Assembly: GCF_040545925.1 (NCBI RefSeq)
Contig: NZ_JBEPMX010000002.1
Location: 211,910 to 275,909, forward strand
DNA from: Alkalibacillus flavidus
Lineage (GTDB): Bacteria > Bacillota > Bacilli > Bacillales > Alkalibacillaceae
Direction of reading: 5' to 3'
DNA: 64,000 nucleotides
This document shows, one piece after another, positions 1-8,311 of the stretch (positions are counted from its first letter, which is position 1; the number at the start of each line of letters is the position of its first letter). Made by a program: the position numbers and the translations under genes. The notes beneath the pieces were generated by a model. That model was given only the letters and a program-made list of their open reading frames with translations. It was not told the DNA's origin and searched no databases.

Positions 1-307
1 ATTTGACATGACCGAAATCAAATTGATGGCCGCCACCAATATGCATTGGATGGGCATTCAATCCTTTATTACCTAAATAAGTCGCCAATTCAAACGGAGC
101 TACAATTTGTGCATCATTCGCTTTAGCAATTTGTTCAGTATCCCCGACGTGATCATTGTGACCATGTGTTAATAAAATCACATCAGCTTCTAACCCTTCA
201 GCTTGTAAATCGCAATTATCGTTTCCTGAAATAAACGGATCGATTAAAATAGTATGTTCGTTTGTTACAACCTTTACGACAGAATGACCGTGATAAGATA
301 CTTTCAT
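1..307 (-). CDS. ytkL: UPF0173 metal-dependent hydrolase YtkL (3' part cut off by window edge)
   Basis: The reverse strand reads an N-terminus MKVSYHGHSVVKVV and then ILLTHGHNDHVGD, the HxHxDH zinc-binding motif of the metallo-beta-lactamase fold. Only about 102 codons are inside the window; the gene continues past base 1. The start is ATG at 307, preceded by GGAGGG 7 bases upstream. The UPF0173/YtkL family consists of small cytosolic hydrolases of about 225 residues with no firm substrate. It is divergent from the M24 peptidase at 422, and the roughly 115-bp gap must hold both promoters. The family call is secure; the function is unknown. Confidence 0.88.
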   Translation of the reverse strand, partial: MKVSYHGHSVVKVVTNEHTILIDPFISGNDNCDLQAEGLEADVILLTHGHNDHVGDTEQIAKANDAQIVAPFELATYLGNKGLNAHPMHIGGGHQFDFGHVK

Positions 308-421
308 GATTTTGCCCTCCTACATTATTTAAAATTTTCAACCAATTATAGTATCACCATTCATTTATTACCCGTTATCGTTTATGATTACACATAACAA
401 GAAAAATTTTGAGGTGATAAC

Positions 422-1519
422 ATGAAAAAACGAAGCGAACAATTAATTGATGCATTGAAACAACATGACTTAGACAGCGTTTTTGTAACATCAAAAGCAA
501 ACGTCTTCTATTATAGTGGCCTTTATGCTGAAGCGCACGAGCGCCTTATTGCTGTTTATATCGACACATCAGGAAGACAAGCGATTATCGCGCCCGCGTT
601 AGAATTGGAAGATATTAAACATACCGGGTGGTCCCATGATGTCATTACGTATTATGATCACGAAAATCCGTGGCATAAATTCAAACAATGGCTCACATCA
701 ACGGGCGAATTGCCTCAGACATTAGCCATTGAAGAAGACCATTTAAATGTCGTTCGTTTTCATGAAATTAAAGAATTAACTCAAAACGGTTCCGTCCAAA
801 ATGGTCAGAACGTATTAAATAACATTCGAGTCATCAAAGACGACACGGAACGAGAAAAACTACAGGAAGCAGCTCGTTTTGCGGATTTCGCAATCGAAAC
901 AGCTGTTCAACATATCCAGCCCGGTAAAACAGAATTAGATATTATTGCTGAAGTCGAATATGCATTAAAACGAAAAGGTATCCGCGATATGTCATTTTCA
1001 ACTCTCGTGTTATCTGGCGACAAAACAGCCTCACCACACGGGACACCAAGTACAAAACCTATCGAAAACGGTGATTTCGTCTTAATGGATTTAGGTGTCG
1101 TTTATGAAGGATACTGTTCGGACATAACACGTACGGTAGCTGTAGGGCATGTGAGTGATGAACAACAAGCGGTCTATGAAACTGTTCTTGAAGCAGAGAA
1201 ACGTGCGATTGCTGCCTGTCATGTTGGAACACCTTTAGGTCAAATTGATGATGCAGCACGCTCTGTTATTAATCAAGCTGGTTATGGTGATTATTTTACA
1301 CACCGAATTGGACACGGCATGGGAATTGATGTTCATGAGTTTCCGTCGATGGCCTCTAATAATCAAGACCCGTTACAAGCCGGCATGACATTTACCATTG
1401 AGCCTGGCATTTATCAACCAAACGTCGGTGGCGTGCGCATAGAAGATGATATTTATATGACTGAAGACGGACCAGTTAGTTTAACACAATATCCAAAAGA
1501 ATTGCAGATAATTAAATAA
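422..1519 (+). CDS. Xaa-Pro dipeptidase / aminopeptidase P-type M24 peptidase
   Basis: This 365-residue protein has an N-terminal creatinase-like domain (about 1-130) and a C-terminal pita-bread M24 domain (about 140-365). The five metal ligands are visible in order: Asp in VLMDLGVV, Asp in CSDITRT, His in RIGHGMGIDVHE, Glu in FTIEPGIY and Glu in VRIEDD. It should bind two Mn2+ or Co2+ ions and cleave peptides with proline at the second position, in the cytosol. The start is ATG at 422, 5 bases after GAGGTG. A strong hairpin follows the stop. It is monocistronic and divergent from ytkL. Several paralogues of this family exist in Bacillaceae, so no gene symbol is given. Confidence 0.93.
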   Translation: MKKRSEQLIDALKQHDLDSVFVTSKANVFYYSGLYAEAHERLIAVYIDTSGRQAIIAPALELEDIKHTGWSHDVITYYDHENPWHKFKQWLTSTGELPQTLAIEEDHLNVVRFHEIKELTQNGSVQNGQNVLNNIRVIKDDTEREKLQEAARFADFAIETAVQHIQPGKTELDIIAEVEYALKRKGIRDMSFSTLVLSGDKTASPHGTPSTKPIENGDFVLMDLGVVYEGYCSDITRTVAVGHVSDEQQAVYETVLEAEKRAIAACHVGTPLGQIDDAARSVINQAGYGDYFTHRIGHGMGIDVHEFPSMASNNQDPLQAGMTFTIEPGIYQPNVGGVRIEDDIYMTEDGPVSLTQYPKELQIIK

Positions 1520-1531
1520 CTGGATTTAAAT

Positions 1532-1561
1532 AACCCTTCGTTCAAAAATGAACGAAGGGTT
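1532..1561. terminator. Bidirectional terminator between the M24 peptidase gene and ald
   Basis: A perfect 13-bp inverted repeat (AACCCTTCGTTCA, 4-base loop) with an A-run before it and a T-run after it lies between two convergent genes. It can end transcripts from either side. Confidence 0.85.
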
Positions 1562-1569
1562 TAATAATC

Positions 1570-2682
1570 TTACAGTAAATTCCATAAGTCGTTATAATCT
1601 AATCCGTGTGCGTCAGCTACAGCTTTGTACGTCACATATCCTTGTAACGTATTAACACCTTTCGCTAATTCTGGATTATCTTGCACCGCTTCTTGATAGC
1701 CTTTATTTGCAAGCTGTAGTGCATAAGGCACTGTCACATTCGTCAAACCGATAGTTGACGTACGCGGGACAGCGCCTGGCATGTTCGCAACAGCATAGTG
1801 CTGTACACCATGGCGATCATATGTTGGATTATCATGTGTCGTAATATGATCGACCGTTTCGACAATACCGCCTTGGTCAATTGCTACGTCAACAATCACA
1901 GAACCATGCGACATTTCCTTCACCATATCTTCTGTAACCAGTTTTGGCGCTTTAGCTCCAGGAATGAGGACTGCACCAATTAATAAATCAGACTGTTTCG
2001 CCTGCTCAGCAATATTTAATGGGTTAGACATGACCGTATTAATTTGATTTCCGAACAGATCATCTAATTCACGCAAACGTGTTGGACTTAAATCGACAAT
2101 CGTCACGTCTGCACCTAAACCAACGGCAATTTTCGCTGCGTTCGTCCCAACAACGCCGCCACCAATAACCGTTACTTTACTACGTTCAACACCTGGAATA
2201 CCACTTAATAAAATACCTTTACCACCGCGCGTTTTCTCAAGGAATTGCGCCCCGATTTGTGATGCCATACGACCTGCAACTTCACTCATCGGTGTTAGTA
2301 ATGGTAGTGTGCCTTGTTCTGATTCAACCGTTTCATACGCTATACCTGTCACTTTATGGTCAATCAGTGCTTGCGTAAGTTCTGGTTCTGCCGCTAAATG
2401 TAAATAAGTAAATAATATAAGGCCTTCATAAAAGTAATCATACTCTTCTGGCAGTGGTTCTTTGACCTTCATGACCATTTCTTGTTGCCACGTTTCTTTT
2501 GCTGATTGAACGACAGTCGCTCCTGCTTCACGATACTGTTCATCCGTGAAACCTGATCCATCTCCTGCGTTTGTTTCAACAAACAACTCATGACCTGCTT
2601 TTGATAACGTCATAACCCCTGCAGGTGTTAGCGCCACACGATTTTCGTTGTTCTTAATTTCCTTTGGCACGCCAATTTTCAT
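1570..2682 (-). CDS. ald: Alanine dehydrogenase
   Basis: The 370-residue protein starts MKIGVPKEIKNNENRVALTP, the family signature, and carries the NAD-binding glycine motif VIGGGVVGTNAAKIA (about 170-185) and the C-terminal MPGAVPRTST segment. It catalyses NAD-dependent oxidative deamination of L-alanine to pyruvate and ammonia in the cytosol. In Bacillus it supplies carbon and nitrogen during sporulation and growth on alanine. The arginine in ENRVAL and the lysine in VMKVKEP, both substrate contacts in the family, are present. The start ATG at 2682 follows AGGAGG. It is monocistronic; the length is close to the usual 371-378. Confidence 0.96.
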   Translation of the reverse strand: MKIGVPKEIKNNENRVALTPAGVMTLSKAGHELFVETNAGDGSGFTDEQYREAGATVVQSAKETWQQEMVMKVKEPLPEEYDYFYEGLILFTYLHLAAEPELTQALIDHKVTGIAYETVESEQGTLPLLTPMSEVAGRMASQIGAQFLEKTRGGKGILLSGIPGVERSKVTVIGGGVVGTNAAKIAVGLGADVTIVDLSPTRLRELDDLFGNQINTVMSNPLNIAEQAKQSDLLIGAVLIPGAKAPKLVTEDMVKEMSHGSVIVDVAIDQGGIVETVDHITTHDNPTYDRHGVQHYAVANMPGAVPRTSTIGLTNVTVPYALQLANKGYQEAVQDNPELAKGVNTLQGYVTYKAVADAHGLDYNDLWNLL

Positions 2683-2761
2683 AGCTAAACCTCCTATTGT
2701 GACTATTTATAAATTATGTAACCGTTTTAACTATAACATGGATTACATATTTTTAGTATCA

Positions 2762-3523
2762 TCATGATAAATGTTTATGAATAACATCAAGTCCACCTGT
2801 CACTTCAACAACGGTACCTGTAATCATATCCGAATCGTCACCACATAAATAAGCAACGGTTCTAGCGATATCCTCACCAGACCCTGGTCGTCCAACAGGC
2901 GTTTCTGTATCGGGTTGATTTCGACTTTCGCTAATGGAGGCTTCTTTCATATCACCAGCGATTTTCCCGGGTGCTACCATGTTCGCTGTAATATGATGTT
3001 CTGCTTCCTCTAAAGCGACGGTCTTCATCAATGAAGCTAATCCGACTTTAGCTGAGGCAAAAGCTGATCGATAAATCCAACCTGAGCTATAGTCGACACC
3101 TTGAAATCCGAGAAATAATACCCTACCGAATTGTTGTTCACGCATAATCGGCAAAACGTTTCGCAATAAATAAAAAGAGGCATCTAAATTACCTCGTACC
3201 ATTTCATGCCACTCATCTTCAGTGTAATCAAGCAATTTTTTACGCTCAAAAATATATGGCCCAGCATTGCTGATTAAACAATCAATACGACCAAAACGTT
3301 GGTAGGCTTCATTTATAGCATTTTCAATTGATTGTTTATCCATTGTATCTAAATGAACTACTTGTAACCGATATGAATCAGATTGATGAGCCGCAACTAA
3401 TTCTTGTGCTTTTTGTTGGTCAGAACGATACGTGGCGGTCACACTGTATCCGAGTGATAAAAAATAATCTGTTATTTTTCGACCTAACCCTTTTGTTCCC
3501 GCAGTTACAATTGCATGTCTCAT
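2762..3523 (-). CDS. ytkK: YtkK-type short-chain dehydrogenase/reductase lacking the usual catalytic Tyr
   Basis: This is a 253-residue Rossmann-fold SDR with the dinucleotide motif TAGTKGLG near the N-terminus and NAG in SNAGPY (about 90). The usual YxxxK pair is replaced: the segment reads YRSAFASAKVG, so the residue four before the lysine is Phe, and a Tyr lies eight before it. The C-terminus VTGGLDVIHKH is typical of YtkK proteins near ytkL and ald in Bacillaceae. Annotations call it a 3-oxoacyl-ACP reductase, which the missing Tyr makes doubtful. The chosen start is the ATG at 3523, 8 bases after AGGAG, rather than the upstream ATG at 3541. Confidence 0.85.
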   Translation of the reverse strand: MRHAIVTAGTKGLGRKITDYFLSLGYSVTATYRSDQQKAQELVAAHQSDSYRLQVVHLDTMDKQSIENAINEAYQRFGRIDCLISNAGPYIFERKKLLDYTEDEWHEMVRGNLDASFYLLRNVLPIMREQQFGRVLFLGFQGVDYSSGWIYRSAFASAKVGLASLMKTVALEEAEHHITANMVAPGKIAGDMKEASISESRNQPDTETPVGRPGSGEDIARTVAYLCGDDSDMITGTVVEVTGGLDVIHKHLS

Positions 3524-3680
3524 TATTAGAACTCCTATCATGGCTACATCTTCTAAAACTATTTTACCATGTTTGCGTCATAAAATGAACGAAATAGAAC
3601 TGAGTTAATCGACTTCTCAACCAGTATGAATTTTCTGATATTCATGATATAATTAAAGTATAGAAATAAGGAGGGGTCAT

Positions 3681-4127
3681 ATGGCATTTGAATATCATAA
3701 TGTTGTTATTGCAGTTGACGGTTCTAAAGCATCAGATTTTGCTTTTCAAAAAGCGATTAGTATTGCTAAACGTAACAACGCTAAATTAATCATCTCACAC
3801 GTTGTTGATACTCGGGTTTATTCAACGATTGAAGCGTATGACCGCAGTGTCTCTGAACGTGTTCAAAACGATGCATGGGAACTATTAAGAACGTATCAAA
3901 ACCGTGCTGAAGATGAAGGTGTTGAAAATGTCGTGACCGATTTAGAACACGGCTCTCCTAAAGTTAAGATCGCCAAAGAAGTTGCACCGAAACACAACGC
4001 CGATTTAATTATTTGTGGTGCTACTGGTATGAATACAGTCGAACGTTTCTTTATCGGTAGTGTGTCAGAACATATAACCCGCTACTCTAAAGTCGATGTA
4101 CTCGTCGTAAGACCTGAAGATGAATAA
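3681..4127 (+). CDS. Universal stress protein (UspA family)
   Basis: The 148-residue single-domain Usp fold has the N-terminal strand VVIAVDGSKASDFAFQKA and the C-terminal ATP-binding motif ICGATGMNTVERFFIGSVSEHI (G-2x-G-9x-G-S/T pattern). It is therefore probably the ATP-binding subclass. These proteins are cytosolic, form dimers and help survival in stationary phase or stress; no enzymatic role is certain. The start ATG at 3681 is preceded by AAGGAGGGG. It is monocistronic, with a strong hairpin straight after the stop. Confidence 0.95.
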   Translation: MAFEYHNVVIAVDGSKASDFAFQKAISIAKRNNAKLIISHVVDTRVYSTIEAYDRSVSERVQNDAWELLRTYQNRAEDEGVENVVTDLEHGSPKVKIAKEVAPKHNADLIICGATGMNTVERFFIGSVSEHITRYSKVDVLVVRPEDE

Positions 4128-4160
4128 ATAAAGGGTGACCGTCCACTGGTCACCCTTTAT
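4128..4160. terminator. Bidirectional terminator between uspA and the ecsC-like gene
   Basis: The inverted repeat ATAAAGGGTGACC, with a 7-base loop, lies directly after the uspA stop. It overlaps the last bases of the convergent EcsC-like gene, whose stop is at 4157-4159. Confidence 0.85.
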
Positions 4161-4972
4161 TTATTCGCAGTATGAAGCGTACGATATTGATAAAAACGCG
4201 TCGCAAAATCGCTCACGTCTTTGGCTGTTTTGTAGTTCATAGCCGCACCAATGCCAATACTCATCAATGGTATTCCTTGCATCATTTTTTTGCGGAATAA
4301 CACAATCGCTAATGTTTTGAAAATCGACTTCAACGGTTGTTCAGCCCATGTTGGGTCTGTCAAGGTGTCGTGATCCATCATAATAGAGTCATACTCACGA
4401 ACCGCTTCTTTTAATTCTTCCCACGCTTGATAACGCAACCGTTTCGGTAGCGCCCCTGCATGAAAGATTTTTAGCGCTAATAACATCTCAATTGGGTTGT
4501 GCATATTATAACCGAAACTCGTTCCAATCAGTTGAATCGTTCGCAAATTCAAGCCAACCATAAGAGGAATATCCACACCTAGCAATAACCAGCCGCCTGA
4601 ACCCGCTGTGCCTCCTTGGACAAATGAATATAAACGATTTTTGGCGACTTGTTGATGAGCCAGGTACGTCTGCTTTTCGATCGATAACGTTTGTAAATCT
4701 TCAACAGTATTGATGGATTCATCATAAGTTCGTCCGACTTGCAATAGACGAGCATACGCATCATTTTGTGTTTGTGTGCCTTGCAAAAAGGTATACGTGT
4801 ATATCAACCATTGATCGACACTGTTGAAAAAGCGCTGCTGAATCACTTTAGGGAACTTATGAAATTGCTCTTGAATCCACATTTCATACAACTTCTCAAA
4901 GTCATTTGATACATACGATGCTAATTCTTGTTCCCATCGATTCAATTCCCGTAAAACGCGTTCCTCTCCCAT
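4157..4972 (-). CDS. EcsC family protein
   Basis: This 271-residue protein matches the EcsC family: an N-terminal helical part, then a glycine-rich hydrophobic stretch (FVQGGTAGSGGWLLLGVDIPLMVGLNLR, described here by its ends at about 120-150) and a C-terminal hydrophobic segment PLMSIGIGAAMNYKTAKD. EcsC was first named from the third gene of the B. subtilis ecs ABC transporter locus. No EcsAB genes are present here, so this is a stand-alone paralogue of unknown role, probably membrane associated. The start ATG at 4972 fits AAAGGGG 8 bases upstream better than the GTG two codons earlier. It sits 15 bases downstream of ytxK and is probably co-transcribed with it. Confidence 0.85.
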   Translation of the reverse strand: MGEERVLRELNRWEQELASYVSNDFEKLYEMWIQEQFHKFPKVIQQRFFNSVDQWLIYTYTFLQGTQTQNDAYARLLQVGRTYDESINTVEDLQTLSIEKQTYLAHQQVAKNRLYSFVQGGTAGSGGWLLLGVDIPLMVGLNLRTIQLIGTSFGYNMHNPIEMLLALKIFHAGALPKRLRYQAWEELKEAVREYDSIMMDHDTLTDPTWAEQPLKSIFKTLAIVLFRKKMMQGIPLMSIGIGAAMNYKTAKDVSDFATRFYQYRTLHTANK

Positions 4973-4987
4973 GAACACATCCCCTTT

Positions 4988-5968
4988 TTACCGATCGTTT
5001 TGGAACCATTCATCAATCTGTTTAATGACGTTATTCGTTCCTTCTACATCTTTGAATGATGGTAATTGTGCTAACATGACTTTATTCGGATCACGTGTTT
5101 GTTCACCTTTTTTCTGTAATACTAATATACTACGCTTGAACTTTTCGTCTTTGAACATGGACTCAGGTAGTTCAAGCACACCCACTATATGAGCATGTTG
5201 TTTTAAGAAAGCTTGTAATGCATCTTTTTGTTCGCTCGCAAATAAGAAACTCGGCACAACAAAAAATAAATAACCGCCTTCTTTGACATACTTCAAACTT
5301 TGCTCAATAAATAAATGATGAGCAAAAGAGTGACCTTCTTCTGCCTTCAATTCATATGAACTGGCAGTATCATCATCCGGATAAAACCCAACTGGTAAAT
5401 CAGATGTCACCACGTCAACTGGCTCTAATAAAATCGGTTTTAGGCTATCTTGATGAAAATACTCAATTTCTCGCTCTTGTAAATTCGTATTATTGAAAGC
5501 TAACCGAATCAACGTCGGGTCAACTTCGCTCCCGTAAGCTTCAACATCTAAATGGTCTTGTTGATTCAAAACTGTGAGTAGCAAATTACTTGAACCAGCT
5601 GCTGGGTCAAATAAACGATAAGATGTCTCCTCATCCATAAATTTATTAATTAAATACCCTATAAAGACTCCGATCGTGTCAGGTGTAATGTAATGATGTT
5701 GTTGAGTCGCACCTTTCATTCCTTTTAATATCGCTAATTGCATCGCTTTTCGACGCGCTTCTTTGTCGAATTGATCAAATTGAACAGATTGGACCTGTTC
5801 AACTAATTTTTGGCGATATTGAGGTTCTAAATCGTCAGGTACTTCTTGTTCAAACAGAAGATTACTGGCTGCGATTAATGCTTCAATATAAGGTGTATGT
5901 TCTTCCTGTTCAATCATTGTCGTCGTTTCATCTAACCATGTGAACAGATTATCAATTTGTTGCTCCAT
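4988..5968 (-). CDS. ytxK: Class I SAM-dependent methyltransferase YtxK (HsdM/N6-adenine-like fold)
   Basis: The 326-residue protein has a helical N-terminus (1-100), then SAM motif I in FDPAAGSSNLL (about 165) and a motif IV-like TSDLPVGFYPDD in place of the NPPF/DPPY of DNA amino-methyltransferases. The fold resembles type I restriction modification subunits (HsdM), but there is no restriction or specificity partner. Members of this family sit beside tpx/ackA in Bacillus and have no proven substrate. The start ATG at 5968 follows GGAGGG. It is followed by the EcsC-like gene. The methyltransferase assignment is firm; the DNA target is uncertain. Confidence 0.88.
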   Translation of the reverse strand: MEQQIDNLFTWLDETTTMIEQEEHTPYIEALIAASNLLFEQEVPDDLEPQYRQKLVEQVQSVQFDQFDKEARRKAMQLAILKGMKGATQQHHYITPDTIGVFIGYLINKFMDEETSYRLFDPAAGSSNLLLTVLNQQDHLDVEAYGSEVDPTLIRLAFNNTNLQEREIEYFHQDSLKPILLEPVDVVTSDLPVGFYPDDDTASSYELKAEEGHSFAHHLFIEQSLKYVKEGGYLFFVVPSFLFASEQKDALQAFLKQHAHIVGVLELPESMFKDEKFKRSILVLQKKGEQTRDPNKVMLAQLPSFKDVEGTNNVIKQIDEWFQNDR

Positions 5969-6037
5969 CAAAGTCCCTCCGTGAATCATAATACAGTCTT
6001 ATTTTAGCAGACATTAAAGGACTTTGACAGCTATAGA

Positions 6038-6463
6038 CTACTCTGGCGTTTCGGTTGATGATGACCATTCAGATTGTTGTTTATTTAAATAATGTTGCAC
6101 TTTCTCAACAGCTTGCGGAGCTAAGTCAATTAATTTTTCGACGATATGGGTGTTTTCATCGAGATGAACCATTTGTACATCATTTGCTCTTACAATTAAA
6201 AAGGCAATCGGTGTAATAGATACACCACCACCTGCACCTCCACCGTACGGTAAATTCGATTGTGTTGTCGCATCTTGTTGAGAAGACGTTTGAAACTCAC
6301 TCCCACCTGAGGCAAAACCGAATCCGACACGTGATACGGTTAAAATAACTGTTGATTTATCTGGCGTTTCAATTGGATCGCCCACAATCGTATTAACGTC
6401 AATCATATCTTTTAAATTTTCCATCGCTGTTTCCATCATGTTATGAATAGGATGTTCGCTCAT
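6038..6463 (-). CDS. ytfJ: Sporulation protein YtfJ (GerW family)
   Basis: The 141-residue protein has the family signature: an N-terminal helix (MSEHPIHNMMETAMENLKDM), the strand VGDPIETPDKSTVILTVSRV (given by its ends), a glycine run PYGGGAGGGVSITPIAFLIV and a short acidic tail. YtfJ/GerW is made in the forespore and is linked to spore germination; its biochemistry is unknown. The start ATG at 6463 is preceded by AGAGGTGG. The coding region overlaps the end of ytfI by 23 bases, so the two are translationally coupled. This is good evidence that the host forms endospores. Confidence 0.93.
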   Translation of the reverse strand: MSEHPIHNMMETAMENLKDMIDVNTIVGDPIETPDKSTVILTVSRVGFGFASGGSEFQTSSQQDATTQSNLPYGGGAGGGVSITPIAFLIVRANDVQMVHLDENTHIVEKLIDLAPQAVEKVQHYLNKQQSEWSSSTETPE

Positions 6464-7100
6464 TTTTATACCACCTCTTAAGTTTTTGATATTGCCATGC
6501 GATCGACAAACCGTCACATATAATGTGACCGATGCGAATCGACATTATACACGTTGCATTCGTCCTGACCGTTTTCGTTTGATAATTAGGTGATACGTCG
6601 TACTGCAAAGGTTTCGTTACCGTCAAAAAACGCGCTACCGTGTGACAGATAACACTTTTGAAACCGTAAGCCATGCCCACTAACGTCGCTGTGTGATCCG
6701 CTTTAGATGTCCCAATTTCACTCATCCAATTAAACTGTTGTACGTGTATTTTTTGCATCAACTGTTTGACACGCGGCAAGACATCTTGTTTTAAGTCAAT
6801 CATTTTATCAACTACAGTCCATTCACGTTTAAGGTCATCTGTGTTGTAATGTTTCTTTTTTTCGGTTCCATGGTGTTGAAAAACTTGATCTTTTTCAACG
6901 ACGTTCATTGATAAGTGATCATCAAGCTCAATTAATGGTATCGTCCGTTTTATAATCGTTTGCTTCAGCCATGACAAACGCATATAAATGTCTTGTCGGT
7001 GATCGACGTATGTAATTGTTAGTGTCAACGTCAACTTTGTAAACATAACAAACATCAATGCGATAATTAAGACTGCCATTATTATGATGACGATCACCAT
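6441..7100 (-). CDS. ytfI: DUF2953 membrane protein YtfI
   Basis: The 219-residue protein starts with a single transmembrane helix (MVIVIIIMAVLIIALMFVMF) and continues with a DUF2953-type domain; a conserved TATLVGMAYG-like segment is visible at about 145-155. It always sits directly before ytfJ in Bacillaceae, overlapping it here, and is thought to be a sporulation-associated membrane protein of unknown function. The start ATG at 7100 has AGGGGTGA upstream. The C-terminal 25 residues, rich in Lys/Arg/Tyr, are poorly conserved. Confidence 0.85.
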   Translation of the reverse strand: MVIVIIIMAVLIIALMFVMFTKLTLTLTITYVDHRQDIYMRLSWLKQTIIKRTIPLIELDDHLSMNVVEKDQVFQHHGTEKKKHYNTDDLKREWTVVDKMIDLKQDVLPRVKQLMQKIHVQQFNWMSEIGTSKADHTATLVGMAYGFKSVICHTVARFLTVTKPLQYDVSPNYQTKTVRTNATCIMSIRIGHIICDGLSIAWQYQKLKRWYKNERTSYS

Positions 7101-8311
7101 CTTTATTCACCCCTGACAATCTTAATATGGCTTGTAAAGGAATAATTATACAAAAAACTAAAGATTAGTGAGTAATGTCCTCGAAGATGTTATCCACCAT
7201 TTCCTTTTTAGCATGGAGTGAGAAACAAAGTAAGCCCAACGAATCCTCAAATGAACCCGAAAAAATAAGTTTATTCGCTTTTATTTTCGAATCAAATCTA
7301 ATTATATTGAGACCATTGGCTTCATTTATAGAAAATTAAAATTAATTGTAAGATAACCAATTTCATAATCACTTTCTTTGAAACGACAAAATTTTCATAA
7401 TTTTTAATCTATATTTTACTTTTTTTAAGCCGATTGTTTATAGTTTAATTCAGCGTTAATACGATCGGCAGCTAATATTGAAGCATTATACATTAACGTA
7501 ATGAAGATGGATATTCAATAAGTCCATCTTCGCCATTTTTTTGATTCAATAAAGACATATTTTTGAACCACTTATGACATCAGTAAGTCCACTACCTCCT
7601 ATATAATAGACTTGCATCGATCGGTGCAAAACTATTATATAGAAGCCGTTCGTTATTTCACCATCAGGGCTTAGACCCACTTTAGGAGTATTTTCGACAT
7701 CCATACATGGATAGGTTGAACGAAGGAATTTACGCGCCGAGGCGCCGAGAGACATAGTGGGGCCGCCATGTGCAAGTGGAGAACCAATGTGCGATTATAT
7801 GCATCACCTGATTTTAGGAAAATGGATCATCAAGCTTATTTAGGTGCTCATCCGAATTCCACATTCAACTATAAGAGTTTAATTTTTCTACCTCTTAATC
7901 CAGCGTTTCAAATGAGAGAAAAAGAAAATCCATATTTCAGGAAGAAAGTGTTCAGAATTAATTAGCAAAAAGTGTTCATTTTTACTTGACGCTTACACTT
8001 GCCTTAATGTATGTCCACTATTAATACTAATTTTTTAAAGCTAATGTTTACGTAAATCAATCAAAAAATATTAAATCCCAGTCAGGGACATTTTAATAAG
8101 TCCACTAACTGGGATATAGTTCAGCAAGCAAATATAATAAGACTGCTTAAGTTAATTCATTATTTACATTGTCTAATTGAAAAGCAGAAAAATACAGTTT
8201 GTTTGTAGAGGAACACTATTACTAATGTTTAAAACTTTACTAACTTCTATTAAAGCTAATATATCTTAAAATGTTTTTGAGTATTATGTTTGATGTTGAG
8301 AATAATCATTT
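7101..8311. other. Gene-poor AT-rich gap, probably with decayed coding remnants
   Basis: About 1.2 kb has no ORF with a convincing start, ribosome site and family. On the minus strand an open stretch of about 55 codons ends at 7165 (reads ...GSFEDSLGLLCFSLHAKK...) but has no start codon. A second minus-strand stretch near 7440-7500 (reads ...YNASILAADRIN...) has one too few frames to join its upstream part. A 69-codon minus ORF at 7546-7755 has no recognisable domain. These look like fragments of decayed genes, but no family is recognised. Confidence 0.4.
7503..7542 (+). terminator. Terminator-like hairpin in the gene-poor gap
   Basis: GAAGATGGA and TCCATCTTC form a perfect 9-bp stem around an 11-base loop, followed by CGCCATTTTTTT. 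The form is that of a plus-strand Rho-independent terminator, yet no intact plus-strand gene lies upstream. It may be left over from a lost gene. Confidence 0.5.

Noticed and set aside
4988..5968. Type I restriction-modification system
   Set aside because: YtxK has an HsdM-like fold, but there are no specificity or restriction genes next to it and it belongs to a conserved stand-alone family.
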